The notes beneath the pieces were generated by a model. That model was not told the DNA's origin and ran no database searches. It was given only the letters and a program-made list of their open reading frames with translations. A DNA stretch of 64,000 bases from Pogona vitticeps (lineage: Eukaryota; Chordata; Lepidosauria; Squamata; Agamidae), in contig NC_135783.1 of assembly GCF_051106095.1 (NCBI RefSeq), forward strand, positions 196,304,947 through 196,368,946, read 5' to 3'. Position numbers and translations under genes: made by a program. Numbering within the stretch: the first letter of the stretch is position 1; every line of letters begins with the position of its first letter. Positions 30,838-43,455 of the stretch are shown here, one piece after another.

Positions 30838-31816
30838 CAGGATGCGACAGTTAGAACTGGATATGGAAGAACTGACTGGTTCAAAATTGGGAAAGGAGTA
30901 CGACAAGGCTGTATATTGTCCCCCTGCTTATTCAACTTATATGCAGAATATATCATGCGAAAGGCAGGACTGGAGGAATCCCAAGCAGGAATCAAGACTG
31001 CTGGAAGAAATATCAACAACCTACGATATGCAGATGATACCACTCTGATGGTAGAAAGTGATACATGCAGGAGGAATTAAAGGACCTCTTAATGAGGGTG
31101 AAAGAGGAGAGTGCAAAAAAAACGGTCTGAAGCTCAACATCAAAAAAACTAAGATCATGGCCACTGGTCCCATCACCTCCTGGCAAACAAAAGGGGAAGA
31201 TATGGAGGCAGTGACAGAGTTTACTTTCTTGGGCTCCATGATCACTGCAGATGGCGACAGGAGCCATGAAATCAAAATACACCTGCTTCTTGGGAGGAAA
31301 GCAATGACAAACCTTGACAGCATCTTAAAAAGCAGAGACCTCATCTTGCCAACAAAAGTCCGAATAGTCAAAGCTATGGTTTTCCCTGAAGTGATGTATG
31401 GAAGTGAGAGCTGGACCATAAAGAAGGCTGACCGCCGAAGAATTGCTGCTTTTGAATTGTGGTGCTGGAGGAGGCTCTTGAGAGTCCCCTGGACTGCAAA
31501 GAGAACAAACCTATCAATTCGAAAGGAAATCAACCCTGAGTGCTCACTGGAAGGACAGATCCTGAAGCTGAGGCTCCAATACTTTGGACATCTCATGAGA
31601 AGAGAAGACTCCTTGGAAAAGAACCTGATGTTGGGAAAGTGTGAGGGCAAGAGGAGAAGGGGATGACAGAGGATGAGATGGTTGGACACTTTCATCGAAG
31701 CAACCAAAATGAATTTGACACAACTCCAGGAGGCAGTGGAAGACAGGAGGGCCTGGCGTGCTCTGGTCCATGGGGTCATGAAGAGTCAAACACGACTAAA
31801 CGAATAAACGAACGAT
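30838..31816 (+). mobile_element. BovB (RTE) LINE fragment, 5' truncated
   Basis: Carries the second half of an RTE ORF2. The early part holds the RT catalytic motif in LRYADDTTLM (about 31019-31048), then KLNIKKTKIMATG, SILKSRDLILPTKVRIVKAM and ELWCWRRLLRVPWTAKRTNL, and it ends near AGTCAAACACGACTAAACGA. The reading changes frame between the RT part and the longer frame at 31058-31666, and a stop follows at about 31664, so the copy is dead. BovB is known for patchy distribution between squamates and ruminants explained by horizontal transfer. Confidence 0.9.
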
Positions 31817-33348
31817 GATATGAACAAAGCAACAGAGTGGGGATACATGCAGTTGATAATGGTGGAGGGACTACCCACACCAATGAATTCACAGATTTTT
31901 TGAAGTAATCAAGGGGTGCACGTGTATATACACACTGTATGGACACACACATGTATATCACTTTTTTAATTACTCCTAAGGATGGGGAAACAAGAAAGCA
32001 CTAACAGGTTACTTAATCCAGTTTTATCTTTTGCCTTGCCGTATTCAAAATTCAAACAAGTTGAAATTTTGGAGCCACATTGTTCTACATGAAAAGGGAA
32101 CACTTTAATTTAATTTTTTTTTGTAAGAAGTGGCCAATTTTAATTTTTTAAAAAAAATTCCAATTTTTAAAATTTAAATTGTGATGTCATTCAATTTAAC
32201 TCAAATCCAGCCTGCTTCTAACAGAAAGCTTGTGCCAAGTCGTACCACCAGTCCCTCAAATGCCTCGCAGCTACAGGCGAGCGATCTTGTCTTTTGTTCT
32301 TGCCACTCACCATAGGTGCGCCATCACTGTGTTACAGCTCTTTTTCTGTCTTGGCAAAGGAAGCCAAAGTTACAGCAGCTGAGATTTTTTTTTGTTTTGT
32401 TTTTTGACATGCTAGCTGCTGTGGGCCATGAAATAAAAACCACGTGACAGTAAAATTTAAACATATACATGCACGTGGATACTCATCGGCATTGTTTCTG
32501 AAGCTCCCGGGCAAACGGCATTTAGAAACAACTGGCCAAAACAACTTAGAAAAATGAAGGGTGGGGGGAAGTGTGTGTGTGGGGGGGGAGAAAAGTATAT
32601 GCTTTCACTGGGCTCTTGGAAAATACACGAGTCTTGAAATCATACTTCACTTGTGTTTGCACCTCAGCAAGTCTCCCATTATACCAATTCTTATCACGCG
32701 TTCTTATCCACTAAACAAACTGGTCTGAACCGGCTGCCCTTGCCAATTTTACATTCTGTCAACTCAGATCTAGCCTTGAAACCAGAAAAACAGGAGGCAG
32801 TCAACAGCACAGCCTCCTTCAAGTTTTTCCACTCAGCATGAAAACCGGTGAGGGCAGGGAGATGGGAGATGTTTTTAATTTGTTGTCTTTTGCATTACCT
32901 GCTCTCATTTTTCTGTGGCTTCAAGGGCACAAATCTCTCTTTTCCCTCAACAGGCAACTAAAGACTTCCCCATTAAAATCCCTCATGAAGTCCAAGTCTG
33001 TTCTAGTCTTCCCACTTTGCCTGTTGCCTAGATTAAGACTGAGTGACAAGCAGGGGTTGCCGGCACATGGATCAAAGCTTGCCATCTTTCTCCTGGTCAG
33101 AGTCTGACTAAACCAGAACCATGAGATTCTCTATCAGAGCATCTTGTTTTTAAGAGTGAGTTTCACAAGCCCAGGTGGGGTCATCTTGGCAGTCTCTGAA
33201 AAAAACCTTCAGTCAGAGAAGAGATCAAACTGAAGTGGGGTTTATCGCAACAGGTTTTAAACTGAACAAAAGTTACAGTCAGACCCACCTGAATGTTTGC
33301 TGCCTTTAGGACTGAGCAATCAAACCACAAAATACTAATAATAATACG

Positions 33349-33349
<1 letters not shown>

Positions 33350-33417
<68 letters not shown>
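33350..33417. repeat. (CAT)n microsatellite, about 22 units
   Basis: A nearly pure CAT/ATC run, preceded by an imperfect AATAATAATA part. It gives Met- or Ile-only readings on the two strands, which are not genes. Confidence 0.97.
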
Positions 33418-34164
33418 GGTGGCAATTAGTCCAGACCCTGAGGTGCGAAAACTGCTGAGAAAATATGGAGCAGACTTCTAGACAACCCTTTCAGCTATAC
33501 CTGGGGCCAAACGTCAGTCCTTCTAAGACTTGCCCTGACATTCAAGTTTACCAGTCCCCTTGATCCAGCTTGGAAACTGATTAAGGACATGCTGACTGAC
33601 AGACAGAACATAGTTTTTTTCTCTGGGCTAATGCACAACAACAAATGGCAGACACGAGAGGCTGGGATGTGAGAATAACTAACACACACAACCTGCACAT
33701 TCAACAGGACCAGCAGTGGACAAGGTAAGAGGAATACATGGGATCCCGGCTCAAGTTGCTGCTAAGCTCTGAAGCGCAAGGGAAATACAGTATCAGTTTC
33801 ACCAAATCATGGCAAGAATAAAAAGTGCGGCTGAGGGACGAACCACACATTCAATGACATGAAGAATTTCAGGGAAATCCTGTGAAAATAACAACTTAAC
33901 ACATGACAACAGAAGCCTGGCTTCCTCTGACTTCGGTACAGAGAAAATGAAGGCAAGGGTCCTGTTCTGGCTTGCTAGCTAGACAATTGATGATTAAATG
34001 AGAAGTTAAGGAGAATTCATATTGCCACATTTTAATTCTGAGTCTTCACATTTGTTAAATTTGCTGGGGACGTATTCTGGAATGAGAGAAAGCCAGCGAG
34101 CTCAGCAGCCAGCATAAGATTCACCCATCAGGCCAGTACTGAGTGAAATGGGGGTGGGAAACAT

Positions 34165-34295
34165 TAAGAACCTAAGAAGAGTCCTGCTGGATCAGGCCAA
34201 AGGCCCCTCTAGTCCAGCGTCCTGTATCTCACAGTGGCCCCCTCACCAGATGCCTCTGGGAGCACACAAGACAACGAGATATCTGTCTCCTGACC
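34165..34295 (-). repeat. Interspersed repeat, same family as 1542-1626
   Basis: Reads GAAGAGTCCTGCTGGATCAG, GCCAAAGGCCCCTCTAGTCC and CAGTGGCCCCCTCACCAGAT, one of the commonest reptile repeats; probably the 3' part of a CR1/L2-type LINE. Confidence 0.55.
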
Positions 34296-34990
34296 CCCAC
34301 CCCCGCTGCATCTGGCATTTTGGTGCTCAGGAACAAATTCACTCAAGCCAGCTAGCAGTTCACATACTGGGCACGTCAACAACACTTCATTTTCACTGCA
34401 TACAGAAAGTGAATACCTTTTGGTCCAGGCTTGCTGCTTTACAACAACAACAACAAACCCTGTGAGCAAAATGCAATGCCACAGGGGTTGTGTAACAGCA
34501 AATACCAGCACTGACGATACCAGAGAAACTTGTTTCCTGGTGATTAGAATTCATTATCTAAACAGTACATGGGAATATATGAGCAATGCTGCATTTTTTA
34601 AAGAAACAGTATTTCAAAAGCTAATGGATTATGATGATGAGCTGCATTAAGATTTAAAAAAATAGAAAGCAACATTCAAAAACAGAATGATAACATTTTC
34701 AAGGTTTGTGATAATGCAGGGAACAGGAGCAGTGAAATTCAGTGTACTTAATATTAAAATGTCAGCAATGTTTTTTTTAGATCTCCAGCTTTTTTGTGGA
34801 AAAGGAAAAATAATGAGTTGGTGTAACTTTTACTGCAAACCTATTTAAACCTATCTCAAGATGCAATGCATTACAGGAAGTAACCATAATCTCTGAAATT
34901 TCAGTGCCATCAAAATATATAAGGTCATAATATTCTGTGCCAAAGAGTACCACTCTGGCATGGACATCAAAAGACAATCTTAGAAAGAGT

Positions 34991-35649
34991 CGGGGTGAAT
35001 TAAAATCAATGATTTTTTTAAATAAAAATGAATTTTTAAAATTTAAATCAAATTTATTTTAATGAAATGCTTTTGGAAGAAAAATCTATCTAAAGATTAT
35101 TTTCTATTTAAGAAACATTATAGGTCAAAGGTTATCCAGCATGAAATAGAACTTAGTTATGTAGTATGAAGCTGTATATTCATGCAATATTTACATTTTT
35201 GGTAAACTAATTCAATTAATTCGTTATTCAAGCTCAGACAACATGCATTTGTTCACAGTAAAAATGGTACAAAATGAACAAAGTTCAGAAAAATAACAAT
35301 GCTATTGTAGTTCAGCAAATCTATGTGTATCAGCACACTGATGTTTAAGCAAATACAAGAATACGTATGCTATATGTTATTGTTTCAGTTAAATAAAACA
35401 ATTTAAGTACTTCAAATATGAGTGATTAACTTATTCAACTAAAATCTGTTCTGATACAAATGTTTTACTTATTTGACAGGTTATTGTTCTAAATATGAAA
35501 TCTACATCTGCTTGCAAACATTAAAGATTACAACTACCAGCAAGAATGAGTCTTTACATTTAAAAAAAATCATGATTTAACCCGAATCTTGCTGATCAGT
35601 GATTGAAATCATGGTTTAAATTGACTTGATTTAAATCATATCCACCCTA
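34991..35649. mobile_element. AT-rich hAT-like non-autonomous element
   Basis: The left end CGGGGTGAATTAAAATCAAT and the complement of the right end (TAGGGTGGATATGATTTAAA) form diverged inverted repeats. The flanks GAAAGAGT and GAGAGAGT form an 8-bp duplication with one difference. About 660 bp, AT-rich, no coding frame. Confidence 0.65.
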
Positions 35650-35739
35650 GAGAGAGTTGCATGGGAACTCCAGAATCAAGCTAGTTCAGTAACATGCTTA
35701 GGAAAACAATGAGAAACGTCTTCCAGTGTGAGCCTAGAA

Positions 35740-36778
35740 CAGCGTTCCCCAACCGTTTTTGGACCGCGGACCGGTTGAGGGGTACGGATTCCATGCGTGG
35801 ACCGGTTGGGGGGAAGGGGCACCTCCGCTCTCCCGGGTGGGCGTGTCACGCTCGCAGTTTGGCGTGTTGAGTTTGGGCGCATGAGTGACACGCCCCTCAC
35901 ACTCGTGCGTGACACTCTTGCCTCTTGGGCGAGGGGGGAGGCAGGCTCGCAAGGGAAAGTGGGCAAGCTGTCAGGGTTGTGCGGAGCCCTCCTCGCCTTT
36001 CCCCATCGCCCTGCGCTCCCGGCCGGTTGCAACAAGGAGGTCGCTAGTGGCTCATTGCCCAGCACTGCTTGGAGCTACCGCCGCCGCTGGTGCCGCTCCT
36101 CCTCCTGCTGCAGCAGCTTGCCTTTTCCTCCTGCCCCTCCACCTCCAGTGGGCAGGCATTTACCTTCCTTTGCTGCAGAGAAAGCCCTTTTGCTCACCCA
36201 GTGATTGAAAAGGAACCACCAAAGCGGGGAGTGGTGGGGGCAGAGGGCTGGGAGGCCCCAACAAGCTGGATTTAAAGAGACAGCTAAGCACATTCTTCCA
36301 CCTTCTGCCTTCTCCACATTCCTCAGGTTCAGCAACCCAAGCGTGGAGAAGGGGTAGCCGAGAGTCTAGCCACAACCCTCCGCTGGAGCAGGCAGGTAGC
36401 AGGTTTCAAGCAAGCATGACCTTGACTCCCCGTGCACACTCCCCCTCCCTCCATCCAGCAGGTCAGCAGAACTCACCCCGCAATCAAGCCACCGCTCGGA
36501 CCACGCGAGAGGCCCTGCGACTGGAGACAGAGCCTGGGAAATTCAAATCCCCCCCCCCCCGGGCTCTTGCCTCCTACGGCCGTGTCTTTCCATGCTGCTG
36601 GCTTTCCAGCCGGCTCCGGGAGGCCGCGCCGCAGTTTGCGCAGGTGCACGCACATGCAGGTGCAAACAACCTTTGCAGGGATGAGTGCGTGCGGGGGGGG
36701 TAGGTCTGTCTTGGCGGCCCGGTTGGGCTTAAGTCACAGACCGGCAATGGGCCGCAGACCGGGGGTTGATGACCTCTG
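35740..36778. mobile_element. hAT-family element of about 1.04 kb
   Basis: The left end is CAGCGTTCCCCAACCGTTTT and the right end GGGGGTTGATGACCTCTG. Subterminal GACCGCGGACCGGTTGAGG and CAGACCGGCAATGGGCCGCA are partial complements. The flanks GCCTAGAA (35732-35739) and GCCTAGAG (36779-36786) give an 8-bp duplication with one change. The GC-rich interior has no transposase; the open frames within it overlap on both strands and carry no motif. Confidence 0.82.
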
Positions 36779-37706
36779 GCCTAGAGCTTTCATTTGAGGC
36801 TGAAGGATAAGGACACCTTCTTTGTTATCACATAAGGTCCCAGTGATTGTGGATTCATAGCACCCTAACTTTCTCCTTGCCTATGAGCAGGACTACGTAA
36901 CCGTGATGTTTCTGGGACCCTTTTATGGCTAGCAGCTGCAAAAGAGGCTGGAATAAAGCATCAGAGTCTCTCTTTATTACCTGCTCCGTCACATAATGTG
37001 ACTGCCCCTGTATTGGCAGAGGAGGATGGGAGTGGGTGTCCTGCCACATAGTACCTCACTGTGACAGGTGGTGAAGACTGTAGGATGCAACCAACATTGG
37101 CCACTTCTTGCAAAAAAAAAAAAAAGGTGTAAAGCCAAATCTGCTGCCTCACAAACATTTCCCACTTGGGAAACTAGAAGGGCAGTCCTTGAACTTACTC
37201 TGGTTCCACTGAGCTTGTGTACCACTGAGCACAGCAAAACTTAAAACCGACTTAGGGCTGCCCTGTAGGCCTGTCTGTGTGGCCCAACAAGAACAGACTT
37301 CTGTACAGTCAGCACCCTGTACAGGAAAATGATGCACACACCACATAAATTTAGGTTTAAGGACCATGTAATTTTAAGGTTAAAAACAGTCATTTTAAAT
37401 GATAGGGCTTTATTATAAGGCTTTCTATTTCCCCACCCATCCCCAACAGACTGTATACAGATGTCAAACCATTAATTGAGGTTGCCAGCCTGATCCATAG
37501 CTTTGTTGTTGTCTGAGCTGCCACTTCATAAGAACACCCCACGATCCAAACCCTAATTGGAGGTGCAGACTTGGATCTTCTGGGTGGGCTGCCACTTTCA
37601 AAACTTCAAATACTCGAATCAACAGGCCAGCAAGCACTCTCAGAAACAAAGGAGCTGTATCAGTGTCTCGTTAAAAGAGGGCAAAGCCCAACTATGGTCC
37701 TCCTAC

Positions 37707-37779
37707 CTTTCTTAGTTTTGATGAAAGCCAGCTGGATGGCATTAAGAGCATGTGGAATCTCTCCGTCTGTGCTCTGAAT
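37707..37779 (-). CDS. ITPRID2: ITPRID2 small exon IQSTDGEIPHALNAIQLAFI
   Basis: A 73-bp exon (phase 0 to 1), between CCACAG and GTAGGA, continuing the EMEE of the previous exon as IQSTDGEIPHALNAIQLAFI then KTKK. It sits alone between introns of 12.8 and 9.6 kb and aligns with the VQSTEGE-type segment of the human protein. Confidence 0.9.
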
Positions 37780-39107
37780 CTGTGGGAGAAGCAAAATCAA
37801 AGCATTTTAACGTTAAGCCTAATAGACAGTATGGCTCACTGGTTAATTTATGTGCAGGCCCTGCAAAACGGGTTATTTAGTTGGTTACCAATTCCAATGC
37901 AATGAAATTTTGTAAGCAATTTCTTGCGGTTTTCCGTTTGTACCTTCCTTCCAGGTTTCTGGAACCAACAAGTAAATACTGTAATTAAGATGGTACACTG
38001 AGGACACTATAAAGGTGAAAAGTCTGTAATGCCCTATCAATATGTCAAGATACTGGGGGTTTGGTGGTGTTTTTTTTTGTTGTTGTTGCTTTAAAAGAAT
38101 GTTGCTTGGTGATTCTCCACACACAAACACAATAAAAACAATTTTTAAAATTTTTGCTACTCTCCTGCAAGATCCTTTTTATACCTTTAAACAAAATTAA
38201 ACAATATATAAATCTACATGGGGGAGGAGTATAACACCCCCTGCAAAATTAAAAGACCCTTCCTCAATGGCTGATCAGTTGACAAAAGTTTTTCCGAACA
38301 AAAACAAAAAGAAAGCAACACACACAAGTCTGTACTACCAAGCAACTGTAGGTAAATAATTTTTTAAAAATTCTTCCAACTACAAATTCTCAGAGTGAGT
38401 TATTGAGACTTTAAGTGCCAGTGAATGAAAATGAGGTAGACTCTGGAGAACTTGTAGTTACTGTATTCTCCTCGGTGGATTTCTGTACTTCTACTGCACA
38501 GAAAAAGGGAATTTTACCAGAAATTCAAAACTCTGCAGCAGTAAGACCAACTAGTTAACTGGTATGTCATCTCAAGATTCATGTTGAAACAATAAAAAGC
38601 CAGCTAAAGAGTAAAAAGGAAAAAAAAAGGCAGCTTCTGGAAAGCACTCCATAGATCACACTTACATTGTGATTTTATTCACTAGCCTACTGGCGAAATG
38701 ACAAGTGGGCCCTTAAATTGAGCTAGGGGCCAAACCTTAACAACAGCCACACACAACCTTAAAACAGAAAACCAACAGCATTTTACACCCACCTGCCCAC
38801 CCAAATGCTATTAGCAGCATGATCCTTCCACTGCAGAAACCCATCTGTAACATGATCCAGTTTAAAGTTCTGTTCCAGGGACTTCTTATATATTTCTCCC
38901 TCTCTCAGCTTCATTGCTGTAGGTTTTGTTTTTAAATAAAAGAGCAACAGTGAACGCAGAAAAGTATTACGTGAAACTCTAAAGCTAGCCCCACTGCCTT
39001 AGGATTTTTTGATGGCATATTGTTCCATCTGTGTGGTGTTATGTGTTTTTACCATATAATATACTGAACATGGAGTGTTCATCTGTGGCAGGCTTATCAC
39101 TCAGCGG

Positions 39108-39376
39108 CTGAAATCCTGTTGCTTAGCGTACTAAGTTACAACTATATCAGGCCTATTGAATCACTGGAGATTTGCTGAGTCAACTCTTCTATAAGTTCCA
39201 TTGTTTCGAATGGCCCAACTCCAGTTGCGAACCAGTTTGGCACAGTAAGCCGGAACTAGGGTAGGCCTATTTGAGTCAATGGAACGTCTGGAGGAGTTGA
39301 CTCACCAAATCCCCACTGGTACAACAGGCCGAATCTAGTTACAACTTATTAAGGTGAAGCAACAGGATTTGGGGCA
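39108..39376. mobile_element. Palindromic MITE (AAATCCTGTTGCTT ends)
   Basis: The left arm reads AAATCCTGTTGCTTAGCGTA, AAGTTACAACTATATCAGGC and GAGATTTGCTGAGTCAACTC. The right arm is its reverse complement, ending GAAGCAACAGGATTT. The unit folds over nearly its full 270 bp. I saw no clear target duplication and cannot assign a superfamily. Confidence 0.75.
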
Positions 39377-41753
39377 ACAGCTATAGGACACCACCAAAAA
39401 TGTAAGAAGCTTTCATATCACTTGACATTCTTTCAAGCACAATGCATTTCAACCAGGAGCCTATTACACAGTTCATGGTTTGCATGACTCACTCTGTGAG
39501 ACTCTGCAGCAACATGGACTGGCCTGCTTATGGGGGTGGGGGAAGCTGTAATACAAAATAGCTCTTTTGTCTGCACAGCAAGAAAATGAATTTAAATTAA
39601 TTGCTAAATAAGCAGTTCTTGTGCAACTTTCTCCCCAAAGTCAAGCTACACAGGAAAGCTTTTGTGTTTGAACTGGGAAGAGTTTCACATTTCCTTGTTC
39701 TGCTCAAGAAGAGCCCTTATTTGATAGATGCACCCCAGACTATTAATTTTTTTCTGGAAAACAACAACAACACACAAAACCTAAATGTACAAACCAGAGC
39801 AAATGAAAAATCTAGTTTAAAATATTTATTTTCAGGCATCTTAGTCTGTTTCAGCAAGAAAATAAACAAACAAAACCTCCCAACAAATTCTGTGACACCC
39901 TGAAGGCTTACACGTAAATTACGGCATGGATATTGTGTCGACAAAAGGTTATGTCATGGTCCATTGTGGATGTCCTCCAGCAACAAGTGACCGGAATGAA
40001 TGAAATGTTGTAAAGCCATCCCCCCCCCCCGAACTTTAGCAACTTTCCAGAAAAATACCATAGCCAAAGGTATCAGAAGCTGCCTAGAGGTCTGGGGAAA
40101 TTAATAGTTATTCTATGCCGCCACCATCAAGATCTTAAGATGAACAAGATTATTATTTATGATAATAGGTATTCTATCTAAAATACCTGCTTATTCTGCT
40201 TTTAGATTTTTCAAGCTGCTAATATAAAGATCCAGATGAGGGATGCAAATTATATTTGCTAATTCTGTGCTCTTGTTGATTTACACCGTCCCTTGTCCAT
40301 AATTTGGAGAAAAATTTTGCAGTTCTCATATGATGACATAAGAAGCATGGCTTTATATGCAAAGTCAAGCTCTAGGAGCTGTCTTTAAACTAACCAACCG
40401 ATCTATGGCACAAATAGAGCCACTGAGGGCATCAGAGTGATTTTTTAACATCGCATGTGTAATCAAAAGAAACATCAGTGAAAATGTGATGAACTCCTAT
40501 CATTTGCAGACAGGATAGTATGTAGACTGTTTTTTATAGCAAAGGTAGTTATATGATTGCTGGACAACACCGATTATTTAACTGGACCAAATCTAACAGT
40601 GTACTTTTGCTGGACTTTACAACATCCAGCAAAAATGGCAACCCCCTCTCCTTCTTGCACTCCCATGTGCACCCCAAAAAAATGGCTCCAGAGAACTGAG
40701 AAAACTGCAGAAGCAAATGGTTTGTTATCATAGAAGGCGGCAAGTGGGACAGGGAGGGAAAGAAAACCCCAAATCTGCTGACACAGGATACTGAAGCACA
40801 CTATTGGGTGTTGGCCCAACTCTGCAGCCTTTCTCACCAATTGCATATCATTCTCTTCCATCTCCTCCTACTTCCCCAAATCATCTTGTTTTTTGAGGGC
40901 AGAGGGGAGGGGTCTTGCCCTCCTTTTTTCCTTTTGCTTTTAACATGGCATTTTCTTTCTGGCAGATTTAATACCTCAATACTGTAGTTTAGAATTCTAG
41001 TAATGTTTACATGGTTTTGCTTAAATTTTCTTTTTAAGAGCTATTTGTGTCTGTTTTAACTTGCTAATTTGTACAGAGCTTTTAGTACTGTATAAAATAG
41101 CAGAAATGTAATTAAAAGAAACTCTAAAGAATAAACAAAGTAAAACTTATTGTATTGCTTTCTAGGTGTCTGGCTCTACAACTTTGGTATTTACCATTAC
41201 AAACATTTAGAAGCATCTCTTGGTTGTTAAAAACCACTCTGAAATTTAATGGCACAGAAAGCTATACATAGCTGCTACTTAATTACAGAGAAGATTATAC
41301 TCACATTGTAAGCAAGCTATGAAGACAAAACTTACCATGGTTCTGTTTCATCTCCAGGTAGTAATTAAATAAGAAAACTGAAACACTGGGCATCTTTAAT
41401 TATGTGGAGAGCAGAAGCCAACAAATTTCAGAGTCTGGTTTTATCACTTTTCATCTGAACAAGTTTAATGACAATGACTCCTAATGTGGCAAAGGGCTTT
41501 TCATTTTTTCCTGAAGTGAAGACATCCTCACCAATCTCAGGCCCAAATTTGAAACAGTAGTTTCAAAAGATTGCTCACTGACGGTTACATTGACGATGAC
41601 TGATGAACATTGGTGTTTTTTTTTTCAAAATGTGACAAGCATTTCTAAAAACTCCATTACATTTTATGGGAAATTATCATTCTTATATATAACTATGACG
41701 CCTTAGATAAAGCAGAGCCTTTGACTCAGCTGCTGAATGGTGAGAACACAATG

Positions 41754-41948
41754 TATTCTCAAAGGCTTTCACGGCTGAGATCCAATGGCTGTCTTAGGTT
41801 TTTCGGGCTGTCTGGCCATGTTCTTGAGGTTTTTCTTCCTAACGTTTCGCCAGTCTCTGAAGATGCTGGCCACAGAGACTGGCAAAAACGTTAGGAAGAA
41901 AAACCTCAAGAACACGGCCAAACAGCCCGAAAAACCTACAACAACCAG
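41754..41948. mobile_element. Second copy of the palindromic retroposed unit
   Basis: Same family as 25126-25380: GTTTTTCGGGCTGTCTGGCC, CCTAACGTTTCGCCAGTCTC, then the complement ending AGCCCGAAAAACCTACAACA. The centre is shorter than in the first copy. No flanking duplication is evident. Confidence 0.65.
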
Positions 41949-43194
41949 TTGATGAGACAGGCCTATCCCACTGATCTGTTCTATTTGGGGCTGCCAAATG
42001 CCTTCTGGCCGAAGGTGGCTTCTGCTGGCGCAGCCGGACCCTCTTGGCTGCTGTAGGAAGAAGAGAAGAGGGCTGTAAGGTGGAGCCTTCTTTCAGGTCC
42101 ATTCTGGCACAGAAGGCAGTGTCCATGTTGTATTTGGCCTGCGAGCCAAAGAAGTCATCCGCTATATGTGGAAAGGGAAAATGGTGACAATCTTCCACTG
42201 CAACAAGGAACCTGGGTTTATCATGGCTTCTTCTGATTTCATAGAGCCCCATAACTGCAACCACTCAAACTCAGCTGCAGCTCCTTTTCAGCCCCTGCCC
42301 ATGAACACAGAGGGGTCAGGAAGGCACAGCAGTGAGGTGACAGGGAAGATCCCTGACTCCTTCTAAAGATCAGCAACAGCGTGAGAGGACTTTCCTTGGT
42401 GTCAACAACAAATGGCAAATTCAGAGCCTACGTGCACGGTTTGTCCCCAATATAGGCATTTGTAAGGCATCATGTTGAACGTGTGTGAGGAGTGGTACGG
42501 TCATTTTTATGCACATTCAAAAATAATGTGTGAAAAATGATTCACTTTTTCACATATGCCAGTAAAAAAAATTGAGAGGAAGAACAAGGATGAAGGCCAA
42601 AGAATGACTTATGGAGAGGAGAGGGAGAGGCAAAAACTTTGTCAAAACAAATGGCTTTCTTTCCTTTCAGCTTCGTAATGTATAATAAAGGACTGGTATT
42701 AAGTGCTGGATATTTCTGGCAACTTGATTAAGTAACCAGCCACCAAAGTACAGTACAGGCAGCGCTCCCCCACCCCCACCCCCAATTCCTCAGAGCAGCT
42801 GGCCTCCATATTTCACAACTATTCAACTTTCAGATGTTTCCTCAACTCTTAAGATGTTCTTCAGTGATAAAATAGCTTCTGTTTCTTTTTTTTCCTCACA
42901 CAACAAACCCCAACTTTATGCTAGTTTATTAAATTAGAAACATCCACTATCAAAAGACTTCCCCTCAGGAAACAGGCATATTTTTCAGACTATCAAGCTG
43001 AGGCACTATGCCCCCCCACCCCCCATTATCACAAATTTAAAAAGAACAGATTAAATACAATTGAAATAAAACTGTTTGAGCTTTGTCCAAAGAAAGAAAA
43101 CAGGGATATTTTGGTACACATTTTGTCATAATAGCTGTTTTCAAGAGGGAAGGCGACTGGGCACGGTATGTTTCTGCAGTTACTCCCTCACATA

Positions 43195-43455
43195 CAGTGG
43201 ACCCTTGACTTACAGACGGCTTGACTTACAGACTTTTTGAGTTACAGACTTCTCTGGCCGCAAAATTTAGGTTTGACTTGCAGACTGAGATTTGACTTAC
43301 AGACCAGAAAAAAACCAAAATGGAACAAAAACGGCCTGTTACGGGATTAATCGGTTTTCAATGCACTGTAGGTCAATGGAGACTTGACTTACAGACTTTT
43401 TGACTTGAGAACCGCCTTCCAATACGGATTAAGTTCTCAAGTCAAGACCCCACTG
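43195..43455. mobile_element. Tigger-like MITE (CAGTGGACCCTTGACTTACA ends)
   Basis: A 261-bp element with inverted ends (CAGTGGACCCTTGACTTACA and CAAGTCAAGACCCCACTG), flanked by TA on both sides. The interior repeats the GACTTACAGACT word several times. Too short for a transposase. Confidence 0.85.

Larger units (their letters stand above)
28147..37706 (-). other. ITPRID2 intron, 9.6 kb, BovB and hAT insertions
   Basis: Contains a compound microsatellite (29304-29358), a BovB fragment (30838-31816), a (CAT)n tract (33350-33417), an interspersed repeat (34165-34295), an AT-rich hAT-like element (34991-35649) and a 1-kb hAT element (35740-36778). The remaining sequence shows nothing I can name. 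Confidence 0.7.

Noticed and set aside
31021-31779. Open frame of 252 residues on the minus strand
   Set aside because: It is the antisense shadow of the BovB ORF2 segment; the same shadow recurs at 63551-63976.
33181-33481. Poly-Met and poly-Ile open frames
   Set aside because: Direct translation of the (CAT)n microsatellite.
35797-36797. GC-rich open frames suggesting a CpG-island promoter or exon
   Set aside because: The whole stretch is enclosed by hAT ends and an 8-bp duplication, so the composition belongs to the transposon.
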